In this document: in pieces, positions 1 to 8,103 of the stretch
How the letters are laid out: every line of letters begins with the position of its first letter
Numbering within the stretch: position 1 is the first letter of the stretch
Notes under the pieces: model-generated
The model's database searches: none
Told to the model about the DNA's origin: nothing
Seen by the model: the letters and a program-made list of their open reading frames with translations, nothing else
DNA from: Clostridia bacterium
Lineage (GTDB): Bacteria > Bacillota > Clostridia > Oscillospirales > CAG-382
NCBI GenBank assembly: GCA_017563195.1
Contig: JAFXDO010000053.1
Coordinates: 1 to 51,790 of the forward strand
Reading direction: 5' to 3'
DNA: 51,790 bases
Position numbers and translations under genes: made by a program

Positions 1-1453
1 CGTTGTCGTAAACAAGGTTGAAGTTGAGAACGTGAACACCGGGTTCAGCGGTGATGTTCTTAACGGTAACGGTAACGGTGATTTCGTCGCCTGCCTTGTA
101 GGTCTCGGGAGCGCTGATCTCGAGGTCGAACTTAGCGTCTGCGTTTGCTTCGCCAAGTGCTTCCTTGAGCTCGTCTTCGAGAGATACTTCGGGATCGTCC
201 TCAACGGGAGGCTGTACGTCGCCGCCTTCTACTTCGATTTCGCCGAGTGCGAGAGCTTCAACGTCAGCTGCAGCTGCCTTTTCGGTGTTCCATGCGGAGT
301 AGGGAAGCTTTGCGGTGCGGGATTCGCCTTCTGCGGGTTCATCGTTTGCAGGGTAGTAGAGGCAAACGTTTTCGTTAATCTTGTTGGAAACGGAGATGAA
401 GTAGTTGAAGCCTTCTTCGCCGTTGAACTCAGCGAGATCAACAGAGAACTCAACGTAGGTCTTGTCGCCTTCGGAGGTCATGATGCCTTCGATGGTGGAG
501 TCAGCGATGTCAGCGCCGGAGTTAGCGTCCTTAGCGGTGTTGTACTTAGCTGTGTAAGCAACTGCGCCGCTCTTTACGCATACATCATAAAAGTGGGTGT
601 AAACGGTAGCTTCGGAATCGGTGTTGATCCAGAAACGAACGTTGGTGCCCTCGCCGTTGCCGCCTTCTACCATTGCGCAGTCGATTTCGAATGCAGCGTA
701 GAGCTTGGATTCATCGGTACGGAGCTGGTACTTGTAGGAAATGGTGTCTTCGGTGGTGGGAACGGTCTGCCAGAAACCGTTGTCGGGAGTGACTTCGGTC
801 CAGCCGTCTTCCTTCCAGCCGTTGTCGGAGAGATCGCCGTCAACGGTGATAACTTCGGGAACGGTGGTGGAGGGAACGGTTACTTCGTATCCTTCGGGAG
901 CGTCCTGAACGGTAGCGGTAGCGCTGGTAGCGGTGCCTGCTTCGAGGTCGATACCTGCGAGGGTAACCTTGTCGCCAACCTTGAGCGCGAGAGCTGCAAC
1001 CTTAGCTTCCCAGTTAGCAAAGGTCTGACCTGCTGCGTTTTCGGGAAGAGAGCCTGCAGAGTGAACGAGGAGAACGATGTTGCCATCGTTGAAGTTGATG
1101 CCTGCTGCAATGCCGTTAGCTGCATTGCCGGGGGTTTCAACAACGGTAACTACTTCGTAAACGTTAGCTTCGGAAGTAGGAGCGAGGAGTACGCTGATAG
1201 CCCAGTTGGGGTTAGAAGCGTTGTACTCTTCTTCGGAGGTGATGACAGTAGCGTCTTCGCCTGCGATAGTGCCGTTTACGGAGCCAACGTTGAATACGAA
1301 GCCGTAAGCGTTATCGAAGACGTAGATGCCGAGAGAGCCATCTTCGTTTTCTTCGCGGGTCTGACCGTCTTCCCAGTTAACTGCTGCAGCGGATACTGCG
1401 AACATGGAAACAAGAAGAAGAGCGGAAAGTGCGAGAGCGAGGAATTTCTTCAT
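1..1453 (-). CDS. Secreted multidomain protein with CBM9-like and probable cohesin-like domains (partial)
   Basis: The reading frame is open from an ATG at 1453 to the left edge, so the C-terminus lies outside the window. An AAAGGAA ribosome site (about 1461-1468) supports the start. It begins with a classical signal peptide (MKKFLALALSALLLVSMFAVSAAA), so the product is exported. Residues about 25-195 form an unrecognised beta-rich region. Residues about 200-390 (VDGDLSDNGWKEDGW, then LYAAFEIDCAMVEG) resemble CBM9-like/DOMON carbohydrate-binding domains. An acidic linker follows. The last 45 visible residues (YKAGDEITVTVTVKN, LNFNLVYDN) look like the start of a cohesin or related Ig-like domain. 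Signal peptide and frame are seen directly; domain names are inferred from sequence style. A long reading frame on the other strand here is a shadow. Confidence 0.8.
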   Translation of the reverse strand, partial: MKKFLALALSALLLVSMFAVSAAAVNWEDGQTREENEDGSLGIYVFDNAYGFVFNVGSVNGTIAGEDATVITSEEEYNASNPNWAISVLLAPTSEANVYEVVTVVETPGNAANGIAAGINFNDGNIVLLVHSAGSLPENAAGQTFANWEAKVAALALKVGDKVTLAGIDLEAGTATSATATVQDAPEGYEVTVPSTTVPEVITVDGDLSDNGWKEDGWTEVTPDNGFWQTVPTTEDTISYKYQLRTDESKLYAAFEIDCAMVEGGNGEGTNVRFWINTDSEATVYTHFYDVCVKSGAVAYTAKYNTAKDANSGADIADSTIEGIMTSEGDKTYVEFSVDLAEFNGEEGFNYFISVSNKINENVCLYYPANDEPAEGESRTAKLPYSAWNTEKAAAADVEALALGEIEVEGGDVQPPVEDDPEVSLEDELKEALGEANADAKFDLEISAPETYKAGDEITVTVTVKNITAEPGVHVLNFNLVYDN

Positions 1454-1585
1454 TTTGGTGTTCCTTTCTGAAATTTTTTTGATATTTGGGACATTATCCC
1501 ATATTTCATCTTGAATTATATCATAACGAGCGCGCGATGTCAATAACAATTGTAAAATTTGCGTTGATATTCGTTACGCAAGAAA

Positions 1586-1623
1586 TAAAAAACGGCGGGC
1601 CCGATTTAAATGGATCCGCCGAG
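1586..1623 (-). terminator. Intrinsic terminator of the secA operon
   Basis: On the minus strand a GGCGGATCC / GGGCCCGCC imperfect hairpin is followed by TTTTTTATTTC. It lies just after the stop of the last gene of the leftward secA operon. Confidence 0.75.
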
Positions 1624-1631
1624 TTTCTACA

Positions 1632-2921
1632 TTAATAATATAGAGAGTATCGTTCGTATTCGTCGTCGTATATGCGTCCGAGCAGTCTCATCACCTGCCA
1701 GATGAAGATTCCGGCACAGATGAGACGGGGTGCAGAGATATATGGGTAGAAATACGGAATTACGAAGCCTGCCGACCAGAATACGGTCATTGCGGAATAT
1801 GCGAGCCAAGGCAGCGTCGTGGGTATTTCCACTCCGCCGAGATCGGTCGAAAGCGTGCGGACGTCGTTCAGGAATCCGCGGACGCAAAGCAGACACGCCG
1901 TCATTGTTGCAAGTGCGAGAAACGCGGCGGCGATAATGATCTTGATGTCGGTCTCGTAAATTATTATTGCTCCGTGCGGCACAAGTAAGCCGCGGAAAAT
2001 TTCGGTTGCCAGCAAAAGGAAAAACGCAGGGAGCGCAAGACGCTTTGTTTGTCGGAAGCCGCTGACGTCCTTGAACGCAAACGAAGCGATGAAGAAGAGA
2101 AAAAACATTGCAGACGCAGGGATGATACGCTTTTCGTCGACGCTTACGTCGATGATGAACAGCAACGCGAACAGAAGAAGGTTTATTGCTCTGCGGAGCT
2201 TTTTGATACGGACCTTTTCGGGTCGCGAGGTGTATTCCGACGAATATCTCAGGTCAAGCTCCTCCGCCGATTCGGCGTGGAGCGTGCGCAAAAGCCTTGA
2301 AAGCGAAACGAACCACGCGATGGATATGCCCAGCGATATCGCCGAAAGCATAACGACTATCAACGGCTTTGCGCTTACGATCGAAAAGACCGTGTCGTAA
2401 TCCTCAAGATCGACCGTGATATTGAGACGCATTTCGAGAATCGCGATGAGCTCGGGGATGAGCGTTGCGGCAATGCGGACGAAGAATGCCAGCATGGTGA
2501 GGAAGGTTATTCCGTCGCTGCATTTGAGCGTTTTGTTGAAATTATTACGCATCGCGAGGTAGGAGATTCCGTCGAACAGTCTTTTGAATATCAATACGTA
2601 AAGAATGCCCTGAACGATCGAAAAGCCTGTAACGGCAAGCATTCTGTTCGAGCTGATGTTCGTAAGGAACACCGAGCGCATCATCAGCAGGTGTATGAAT
2701 TCGACGATAAAGAGATAGGATATGCACTTTCGTGCTTCCTCGACAGAGCCGTCGAAGTATGCGAGCTGGGTCAGTCCGAAGTACAGCGCGATGCAGCCGA
2801 AAACGTCGGGCAGGATGTCAAGTCCGAACGGAACGGGATTGATAAAAAAGGCAAAGCCGAGCAAAAGCAACGCTTTACTCGTTGCCGAAACGCTTCTCTG
2901 CTTTTTTGTCCTTGACGCCAT
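1632..2921 (-). CDS. Polytopic membrane protein of unknown function
   Basis: A 429-residue protein with about ten strongly hydrophobic segments. A first pair lies at about 17-50 (LLLLGFAFFINPVPFGLDILPD), and more are spread to the C-terminus. Short basic loops such as KKQRS and RIKKLRRAINLL suggest a cytoplasmic N-terminus. I recognise no catalytic motif and do not assign a family. It starts 19 bases after the stop of the upstream 217-residue membrane protein and ends at the operon terminator, so it is the third gene of a secA-led transcript. A role at the membrane together with its neighbour is possible but is only an inference from position. Confidence 0.75.
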   Translation of the reverse strand: MASRTKKQRSVSATSKALLLLGFAFFINPVPFGLDILPDVFGCIALYFGLTQLAYFDGSVEEARKCISYLFIVEFIHLLMMRSVFLTNISSNRMLAVTGFSIVQGILYVLIFKRLFDGISYLAMRNNFNKTLKCSDGITFLTMLAFFVRIAATLIPELIAILEMRLNITVDLEDYDTVFSIVSAKPLIVVMLSAISLGISIAWFVSLSRLLRTLHAESAEELDLRYSSEYTSRPEKVRIKKLRRAINLLLFALLFIIDVSVDEKRIIPASAMFFLFFIASFAFKDVSGFRQTKRLALPAFFLLLATEIFRGLLVPHGAIIIYETDIKIIIAAAFLALATMTACLLCVRGFLNDVRTLSTDLGGVEIPTTLPWLAYSAMTVFWSAGFVIPYFYPYISAPRLICAGIFIWQVMRLLGRIYDDEYERYSLYY

Positions 2922-2940
2922 GCTTTTCCCTCGCTTTCTT

Positions 2941-3594
2941 TTATTTTTTGTTATGCTTCTTCAGCTTTTCCATGGTTTCCTGTCTTTCCTTGTGCATTTT
3001 TTCGAGCGCTTCCGCCTGCTCGCGTGCGATCGCCTGCTTGTCCTTTTCGTATTGCTTTTCGCTGGTAATAAGGATGAAGCAGGTGTGAAGGAAGAAAAGG
3101 TTGTAGAATATAACCACGTACTGAAGTATAAAGATGAGCTGCTCTGCAGAGCCCGCAACGGCTCCGAGCAGATTCATCGACTTCAGCGCGTAAACCGCCA
3201 CAACGAGCAGTATGTATACCGCCGTCGCGACGAGCCTGTATCTTGCCTGACGCTCGAGCTTCGGCGCAGAGCCCTCCTTCGCGATGCGGATGACCGCGGA
3301 AAGCCAGTAAAACGTCATCATCAGCCACGCACCGAGGAAGAGGAAGAAGGTGATCGCGTTGAGATAGGGATAGATCCTGCTTGTCGTCGAGTCGATAATG
3401 CCGACGATCTCGCAAATATTGAGAATGCCTGAGGGCAATATGAAAAGTGCCGATATCGCTGCGTGAAGAAAATCCTTATCGAGCCTTGACGCGAGGAAAA
3501 AGCCGTATGCCAGAAGCAAAGCGGCGAACAGCTCGCCTCCGATACCGATCATCAGCAGGCAGGCGTAACCGAAAAGTGCTATTCCGAAGCCCAT
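2941..3594 (-). CDS. Membrane protein with C-terminal coiled coil, unknown function
   Basis: A 217-residue protein with about five hydrophobic segments (for example GFGIALFGYACLLMIGIGG and AITFFLFLGAWLMMTFYW). It ends in a charged, probably cytoplasmic helix from about residue 180 (EKQYEKDKQAIAREQAEALE...KLKKHNKK) that should form a coiled coil. The start at 3594 has a GAGGT ribosome site. It lies 19 bases downstream of secA and 19 bases upstream of the next membrane protein, so the three are probably co-transcribed. No family is recognised. Coupling to SecA is suggested only by the operon. Confidence 0.75.
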   Translation of the reverse strand: MGFGIALFGYACLLMIGIGGELFAALLLAYGFFLASRLDKDFLHAAISALFILPSGILNICEIVGIIDSTTSRIYPYLNAITFFLFLGAWLMMTFYWLSAVIRIAKEGSAPKLERQARYRLVATAVYILLVVAVYALKSMNLLGAVAGSAEQLIFILQYVVIFYNLFFLHTCFILITSEKQYEKDKQAIAREQAEALEKMHKERQETMEKLKKHNKK

Positions 3595-3613
3595 ATTTTA
3601 CCTCTTTTTGGGG

Positions 3614-6361
3614 TTATTTATCCTGATTGGAAACTACGCTTCCGCAGCATTTTTTGTATTTCTTGCCGCTTCCGCAGGGACAGGGGTCGTTGGGTCCGAC
3701 CTTCGCCTCGCGCTTGACGGGCGTGGGCTTGACCTTTTTACCGTCGGTCCTCATGCTCGCAGAGCCCTTAAGCACCTGAGTACGCTCTGTGCTCGAGTTG
3801 CGGGGACGTGCGGTGAGTATCATTCTTGCGGTGCCCTCGCGGATGCTGTCGACCATTTCCTCGAACATCATACCGCCCTGGATCTTGTATTCGGTAACGG
3901 GGTCGCGCTGAGCATACGCGTTGAGTCCGACGCTGCCCATAAGATCGTCCATCGCATCGATATGCTCGACCCAACGCGAGTCGACGTTACGGAGAAGGAT
4001 CGCACGCTCGACCTCACGGAAGACCTCGGGAGTGAAGAGCTCCTCCTGCTTTTTGAGAACCTCCTCGGCACGCTCGGAAAGTATCTTGACAATGTCGGAT
4101 GCTTCAAGCGTAGCAAGCGAGGCTTGGTCGTATCTGAAGTCGCCGTCTCCGCAGAGGATGCCCTTAAAGGCGTTACGGATACCGTCGAAATCCCATTCGT
4201 CGGGAACGTCTTCGGATGTGAATCGTGCGACGGTTTCCGAGATATGACCGAAGACCATACCTTTGATCTTGTCGGAGATGTCCTCGCCGTTGAGAACCTC
4301 GCGGCGCTGCTTGTAGATATTTTCGCGCTGCTGATTCATAACGTCGTCGTACTGAAGCACGCGCTCGCGTCTGTCGGCGTTGCTTCCTTCGATTCGCTTC
4401 TGCGCGTTTTCGATCGAGTTGGAGAGGATGCCCGCGTCGATGGGCTGATCCTCGGGCATCTTAAGTGCATCTACGATGCCGATCATCTTGTCGGCGCCGA
4501 AGAGACGCATAAGGTCGTCCTGCATCGAGAGATAGAAACGGCTCTCACCGGGGTCGCCCTGACGGCCGGCACGACCTCTTAACTGGTTATCTATACGGCG
4601 GCTTTCGTGACGCTCGGTGCCGAGGATGAAGAGACCGCCTGCTTCGCGCACCTTTTGAGCCTCGGGCTCGATCTCGCGCTCGAACTTCGTCTTTAATTCG
4701 TTGTAATGCTTTCTTGCGTTGAGGATATCCTCATCGTCGGTCTCGCCGCAGTTGGTCGCCTCGTAAAGCATATAATCGTCAAGCCCCTCCTTGCGGAGCA
4801 CGTCCTTGGCGAGGAATTCGGCGTTACCGCCGAGCATAATGTCGGTGCCTCGTCCCGCCATATTGGTCGAGATGGTTACCGCGCCGAGCTTACCTGCCTG
4901 AGCGATTATTTCGGCTTCCTTTTCGTGGTACTTTGCGTTGAGCACGTTGTGAGGGATGTTGCGTGCCTTGAGGATCTTTGACAGCGCTTCGCTCTTTTCG
5001 ACCGAAACGGTACCGACGAGTATGGGCTGTCCCTTTGCGCGGCATTCCTCTATTTGTCTTACGATCGCCTCGATCTTGCCGCGGATGCTCTTATATACGA
5101 CGTCATTGTGGTCGACGCGGATCATAGGCTTGTTGGTGGGGATCTCGACGACGTCGAGACCGTAAATGCGCTCAAGCTCGGTCGACTCGGTCATAGCGGT
5201 ACCGGTCATACCCGAGAGCTTGCGGTACATTCTGAAGTAGTTCTGGAAGGTAACGGTCGCCTGCGTGCGGTTTTCGTTCTGGACTTCAACGCCTTCCTTT
5301 GCCTCGATGGCCTGATGCAGACCGTTCGAGAAGCGGCGGGATGGCATAATACGGCCGGTGAAGCTGTCGACGATAACTACCTTGCCGTCCTGCATCACGT
5401 AGTCGGTGTCCTTCTGCATTATACCGCGTGCGCGGATGGCATTGTTGAGGTAGTGCATAAGCTCGCTGTGCTCGCCCTCGCCGATGTTTTCTATGCCGAA
5501 GTACTGCTCTGCCTTTGCGAGACCTGCGGTCGTGAACATACAGCTTCTCGCCTTTTCGTCCACGATGTAATCCTCTACGATATCCTCGTCGCTCTTCTTT
5601 GCGTCGAATTCCTTGATACGGTAGCACTTGAGTCTGCGTACGAATTCGTCCGCCTTTTTGTACATTTCGCTCGATTCGCCGCCTGCGCCCGAGATTATGA
5701 GAGGGGTACGCGCTTCGTCGATGAGTATCGAGTCGACCTCGTCGACGATGGCGAAGACGTGACCTCGCTGAACCGTCTGGGTCTTATAGACGACCATATT
5801 GTCGCGAAGATAGTCGAAGCCGAATTCATTGTTGGTGCCGTAAGTAATATCTGCGTTGTATGCTATCTGCCTCTGCTTTGTATCGAGTCCCTGAAGGATA
5901 AGTCCTACAGAAAGACCGAGATATCGGAATATGTTGCCATTCCATTCGCTGTCACGCTTTGCGAGGTAGTCGTTGACGGTTACGATGTGAACTCCGTTGC
6001 CGGTAAGCGCGTTGAGGTAGGCGGGAAGGGTAGCCATGAGCGTTTTACCCTCACCGGTCTTCATCTCGGCGATTCTGCCCTGATGAATAACGATACCGCC
6101 GATAAGCTGAACGTGGTAGTGGCGCTTGCCGAGCACGCGCCAGGATGCCTCGCGCACGGTGGCGAACGCCTCGGGAAGAATGTCGTCAAGCGTTTCGCCG
6201 TTTGCGAGACGCTCCTTGAAAATAGCGGTCTGTCCGCGCAGGGTAGTGTCGTCCATTGCCGAATATTTATCCGAAAGAGCTTCGATCTTCTGCGCGATGG
6301 GCTCGATCTTTTTAAGCTGTCTTTCGCTGTATGTGCCGAAAAGCTTTGTGAATAAAGACAT
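3614..6361 (-). CDS. secA: Preprotein translocase ATPase SecA
   Basis: SecA is the ATPase motor that pushes secretory preproteins through the SecYEG channel at the cytoplasmic membrane. The 915-residue length is usual. The sequence shows the DEAD-type motor with Walker A ([11 protein letters not shown]), the [20 protein letters not shown]alker B region, the preprotein-crosslinking segment, the second nucleotide domain ([26 protein letters not shown]) and the helical scaffold. It keeps the C-terminal zinc tail ([18 protein letters not shown]) that contacts SecB or ribosomes. A GGAG ribosome site lies 8 bases before the ATG at 6361. Two membrane-protein genes follow in the same direction. The long rightward frames over this gene are antisense shadows. 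Confidence 0.97.
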   Translation of the reverse strand: MSLFTKLFGTYSERQLKKIEPIAQKIEALSDKYSAMDDTTLRGQTAIFKERLANGETLDDILPEAFATVREASWRVLGKRHYHVQLIGGIVIHQGRIAEMKTGEGKTLMATLPAYLNALTGNGVHIVTVNDYLAKRDSEWNGNIFRYLGLSVGLILQGLDTKQRQIAYNADITYGTNNEFGFDYLRDNMVVYKTQTVQRGHVFAIVDEVDSILIDEARTPLIISGAGGESSEMYKKADEFVRRLKCYRIKEFDAKKSDEDIVEDYIVDEKARSCMFTTAGLAKAEQYFGIENIGEGEHSELMHYLNNAIRARGIMQKDTDYVMQDGKVVIVDSFTGRIMPSRRFSNGLHQAIEAKEGVEVQNENRTQATVTFQNYFRMYRKLSGMTGTAMTESTELERIYGLDVVEIPTNKPMIRVDHNDVVYKSIRGKIEAIVRQIEECRAKGQPILVGTVSVEKSEALSKILKARNIPHNVLNAKYHEKEAEIIAQAGKLGAVTISTNMAGRGTDIMLGGNAEFLAKDVLRKEGLDDYMLYEATNCGETDDEDILNARKHYNELKTKFEREIEPEAQKVREAGGLFILGTERHESRRIDNQLRGRAGRQGDPGESRFYLSMQDDLMRLFGADKMIGIVDALKMPEDQPIDAGILSNSIENAQKRIEGSNADRRERVLQYDDVMNQQRENIYKQRREVLNGEDISDKIKGMVFGHISETVARFTSEDVPDEWDFDGIRNAFKGILCGDGDFRYDQASLATLEASDIVKILSERAEEVLKKQEELFTPEVFREVERAILLRNVDSRWVEHIDAMDDLMGSVGLNAYAQRDPVTEYKIQGGMMFEEMVDSIREGTARMILTARPRNSSTERTQVLKGSASMRTDGKKVKPTPVKREAKVGPNDPCPCGSGKKYKKCCGSVVSNQDK

Positions 6362-6506
6362 TTTTATCTCCTTTTTTGAGTCGCGGCTGACAACGTCGGG
6401 GATTTGGGTCGGTCCTTGCGGCTCTTCTCAGAATTATGTTACACCTCGTGGGCGTTATTTACCTGCGTTTTGCCTCGGTGGGCAAAGTAATACGTATAAT
6501 ATAATA
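6362..6506 (-). promoter_or_regulatory. secA promoter and structured 5' leader
   Basis: On the minus strand an extended -10 box (TGGTATTAT, -10 at 6501-6506) would start a leader of about 130 nt ahead of secA. The leader is GC-rich compared with the other intergenic stretches. It contains a TTTGCC/GGCAAA hairpin, then a GAGCCGC...GCGACTC arm enclosing repeated GAC/GTC words, ending right before the AAAAAAGGAG ribosome site. I do not recognise the RNA class. It could be a regulatory leader of secA. Confidence 0.45.
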
Positions 6507-6547
6507 CCACAGATTTTAAAAAAAGTATACACTTATTTGTAAAAAAC

Positions 6548-6576
6548 TTGAAATGTAAGAAAAAAAGAAGTATAAT
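6548..6576 (+). promoter_or_regulatory. SigA promoter of mnmE
   Basis: TTGAAA, 17-base spacer, TATAAT. It ends 30 bases before the mnmE start and overlaps the divergent secA control region. Confidence 0.7.
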
Positions 6577-6606
6577 AAACTGACTTTGTATGTTTTGGAG
6601 TAATTT

Positions 6607-7968
6607 ATGGGTACGATCGCGGCAATCGGAACCCCGCACGGTAAGGGCGGAGTGGCGATTATTCGGATAAGCGGAAGCGATGCATTCGGCGTCGCGTCCA
6701 AAATATTTATTCCCGCAAACGCAGAAAGGTTTTCGCAAAGGATCCAAGGAAACGCGTATTACGGCTCGTTCTGCGACGAGGGCGGGATATTCGACGACGG
6801 CTTGTGCCTTGTTTTCAACGCGCCTGCGTCCTTCACGGGCGAGGACGTGATAGAGCTTCATTGCCACGGTGGTATACTCGTTACCCAAAAGCTTCTTGCC
6901 GCCGCGCTTAAGAACGGCGCAAGGCTTGCTACGGCGGGAGAATTCACCAGACGTGCGTTTATAAACGGAAAAATCACGCTGACTCAGGCAGAGGCTATCG
7001 GCGGAATAATCGACTCGGTCAGCGAAAGGCATCTTTCGGTCACCGCAAGGCAGGCGGGTGGCTCGCTTTCCCGCGTGCTCGACTCGGTCTATTCGGAGCT
7101 GCGCCTTCTTGCCGCTTCGGTTTACGCATATATCGACTATCCCGACGAGGATATGACCGACGTGAGCGTCGATGAAATGAAAACTCGACTCGTCGAGATC
7201 AAGGCGAGGCTCGATAAGCTTGCGGGAAGCCACACCTTTGGCAAGGCGATAAGCGAGGGCGTGCAGACCGCGATAGTCGGCAAGCCCAACACCGGCAAAA
7301 GCTCGCTTCTTAACGCGCTTTGCGGCGAAGAGAGGGCGATAGTTACCGACATCGCGGGCACAACGCGCGACGTGGTCACCGAAACCGTGCGTTTGGGCGA
7401 CGTTATATTGCGTCTTTCCGACACGGCGGGCATACGAGAAAGCGACGATGCGGTGGAAAGGATCGGTATTGAGCGCAGTAAAAGGGCTATTTCGGATGCC
7501 TCGCTCGTGCTTGCTGTATTCGACCTTTCGCGCCCCATTGACGACGATGACAAGCGGCTCGTCGAGGCGATTTTCGAAAGCGGAAAGGAGTCGCAGACGG
7601 TCTGCATCTACAACAAGGCGGATGCTGCGGCGGAGCTTTGTCACGATCTTCCCTTTGACAAAAGGGTAACGGTCAGCGCATTGAACGGCGAGGGACTCGA
7701 CGTCTTGGTCGAAACGGTTTCTATGATGTTCGGTGCGGGAGAAATCGAGGAAAACGACGAGATCGTCGTGAACGCGCGCCAATGTGCGGCTGTGGTGAAT
7801 GCTGCAAACGCCGTCGGAAACGCGATAGACGCCCTTTCGGGATTTACACAGGATATCGCGGGGATGGACATCGAAAACGCACTTTCGGCTATAGCCGAGG
7901 CTGACGGTCGGAGCGTTTCCGAGGATATCGTTAACGAGATATTCTCGCACTTCTGCGTAGGAAAATGA
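6607..7968 (+). CDS. mnmE: tRNA-modifying GTPase MnmE
   Basis: With MnmG, MnmE installs the (carboxymethyl)aminomethyl group on U34 of tRNAs reading split codon boxes. The 453 residues carry the N-terminal tetrahydrofolate-binding domain (IAAIGTPHGKGGVAIIRISG), a helical domain, and an inserted GTPase domain from about 215 with G1 GKPNTGKSSL, the TTRD switch region, DTAG and NKAD. The protein ends with the diagnostic CVGK, in which the Cys is catalytic. The start has a GGAG ribosome site and a clear promoter. mnmG and rsmG follow in the same direction, the order found near the replication origin in many Bacillota. Confidence 0.97.
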   Translation: MGTIAAIGTPHGKGGVAIIRISGSDAFGVASKIFIPANAERFSQRIQGNAYYGSFCDEGGIFDDGLCLVFNAPASFTGEDVIELHCHGGILVTQKLLAAALKNGARLATAGEFTRRAFINGKITLTQAEAIGGIIDSVSERHLSVTARQAGGSLSRVLDSVYSELRLLAASVYAYIDYPDEDMTDVSVDEMKTRLVEIKARLDKLAGSHTFGKAISEGVQTAIVGKPNTGKSSLLNALCGEERAIVTDIAGTTRDVVTETVRLGDVILRLSDTAGIRESDDAVERIGIERSKRAISDASLVLAVFDLSRPIDDDDKRLVEAIFESGKESQTVCIYNKADAAAELCHDLPFDKRVTVSALNGEGLDVLVETVSMMFGAGEIEENDEIVVNARQCAAVVNAANAVGNAIDALSGFTQDIAGMDIENALSAIAEADGRSVSEDIVNEIFSHFCVGK

Positions 7969-8043
7969 TCGCATTAAGCACGCGATCATCCGCATAACGA
8001 ATCAACAACTCTCTCCGTGCGGAGCAGAGGTTATCAAACTTGT

Positions 8044-8095
8044 GAAAGGTCTCGCGGAGAGGGAAAAGCAAGCTCGCTTTTGGCTCATCGCGACT
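8044..8095 (+). promoter_or_regulatory. 52-nt hairpin element before mnmG (same as before dapB)
   Basis: The element reads GAAAGGTCTCGCGGAGAG, a 20-nt variable middle that forms an AAAAGC/GCTTTT hairpin, then GGCTCATCGCGACT. TCGCG pairs with CGCGA and GAG with CTC. The mnmG ATG follows 8 nt later with no ordinary ribosome site. If the 42-nt hairpin is looped out, GAAAGG lies about 12 nt from the ATG. A copy with matching ends and the same length precedes dapB at 39059-39110. A CTCTCCG at 8011-8017 is complementary to CGGAGAG inside the element and could compete with the fold. Confidence 0.6.
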
Positions 8096-8103
8096 GTAAA
8101 AAA

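Noticed and set aside
32..1471. Long plus-strand frame of 479 codons at the left edge
   Set aside because: It is antisense to the secreted protein that has a signal peptide and ribosome site. Its own translation is Val/Gly/Cys-rich without domain sense.
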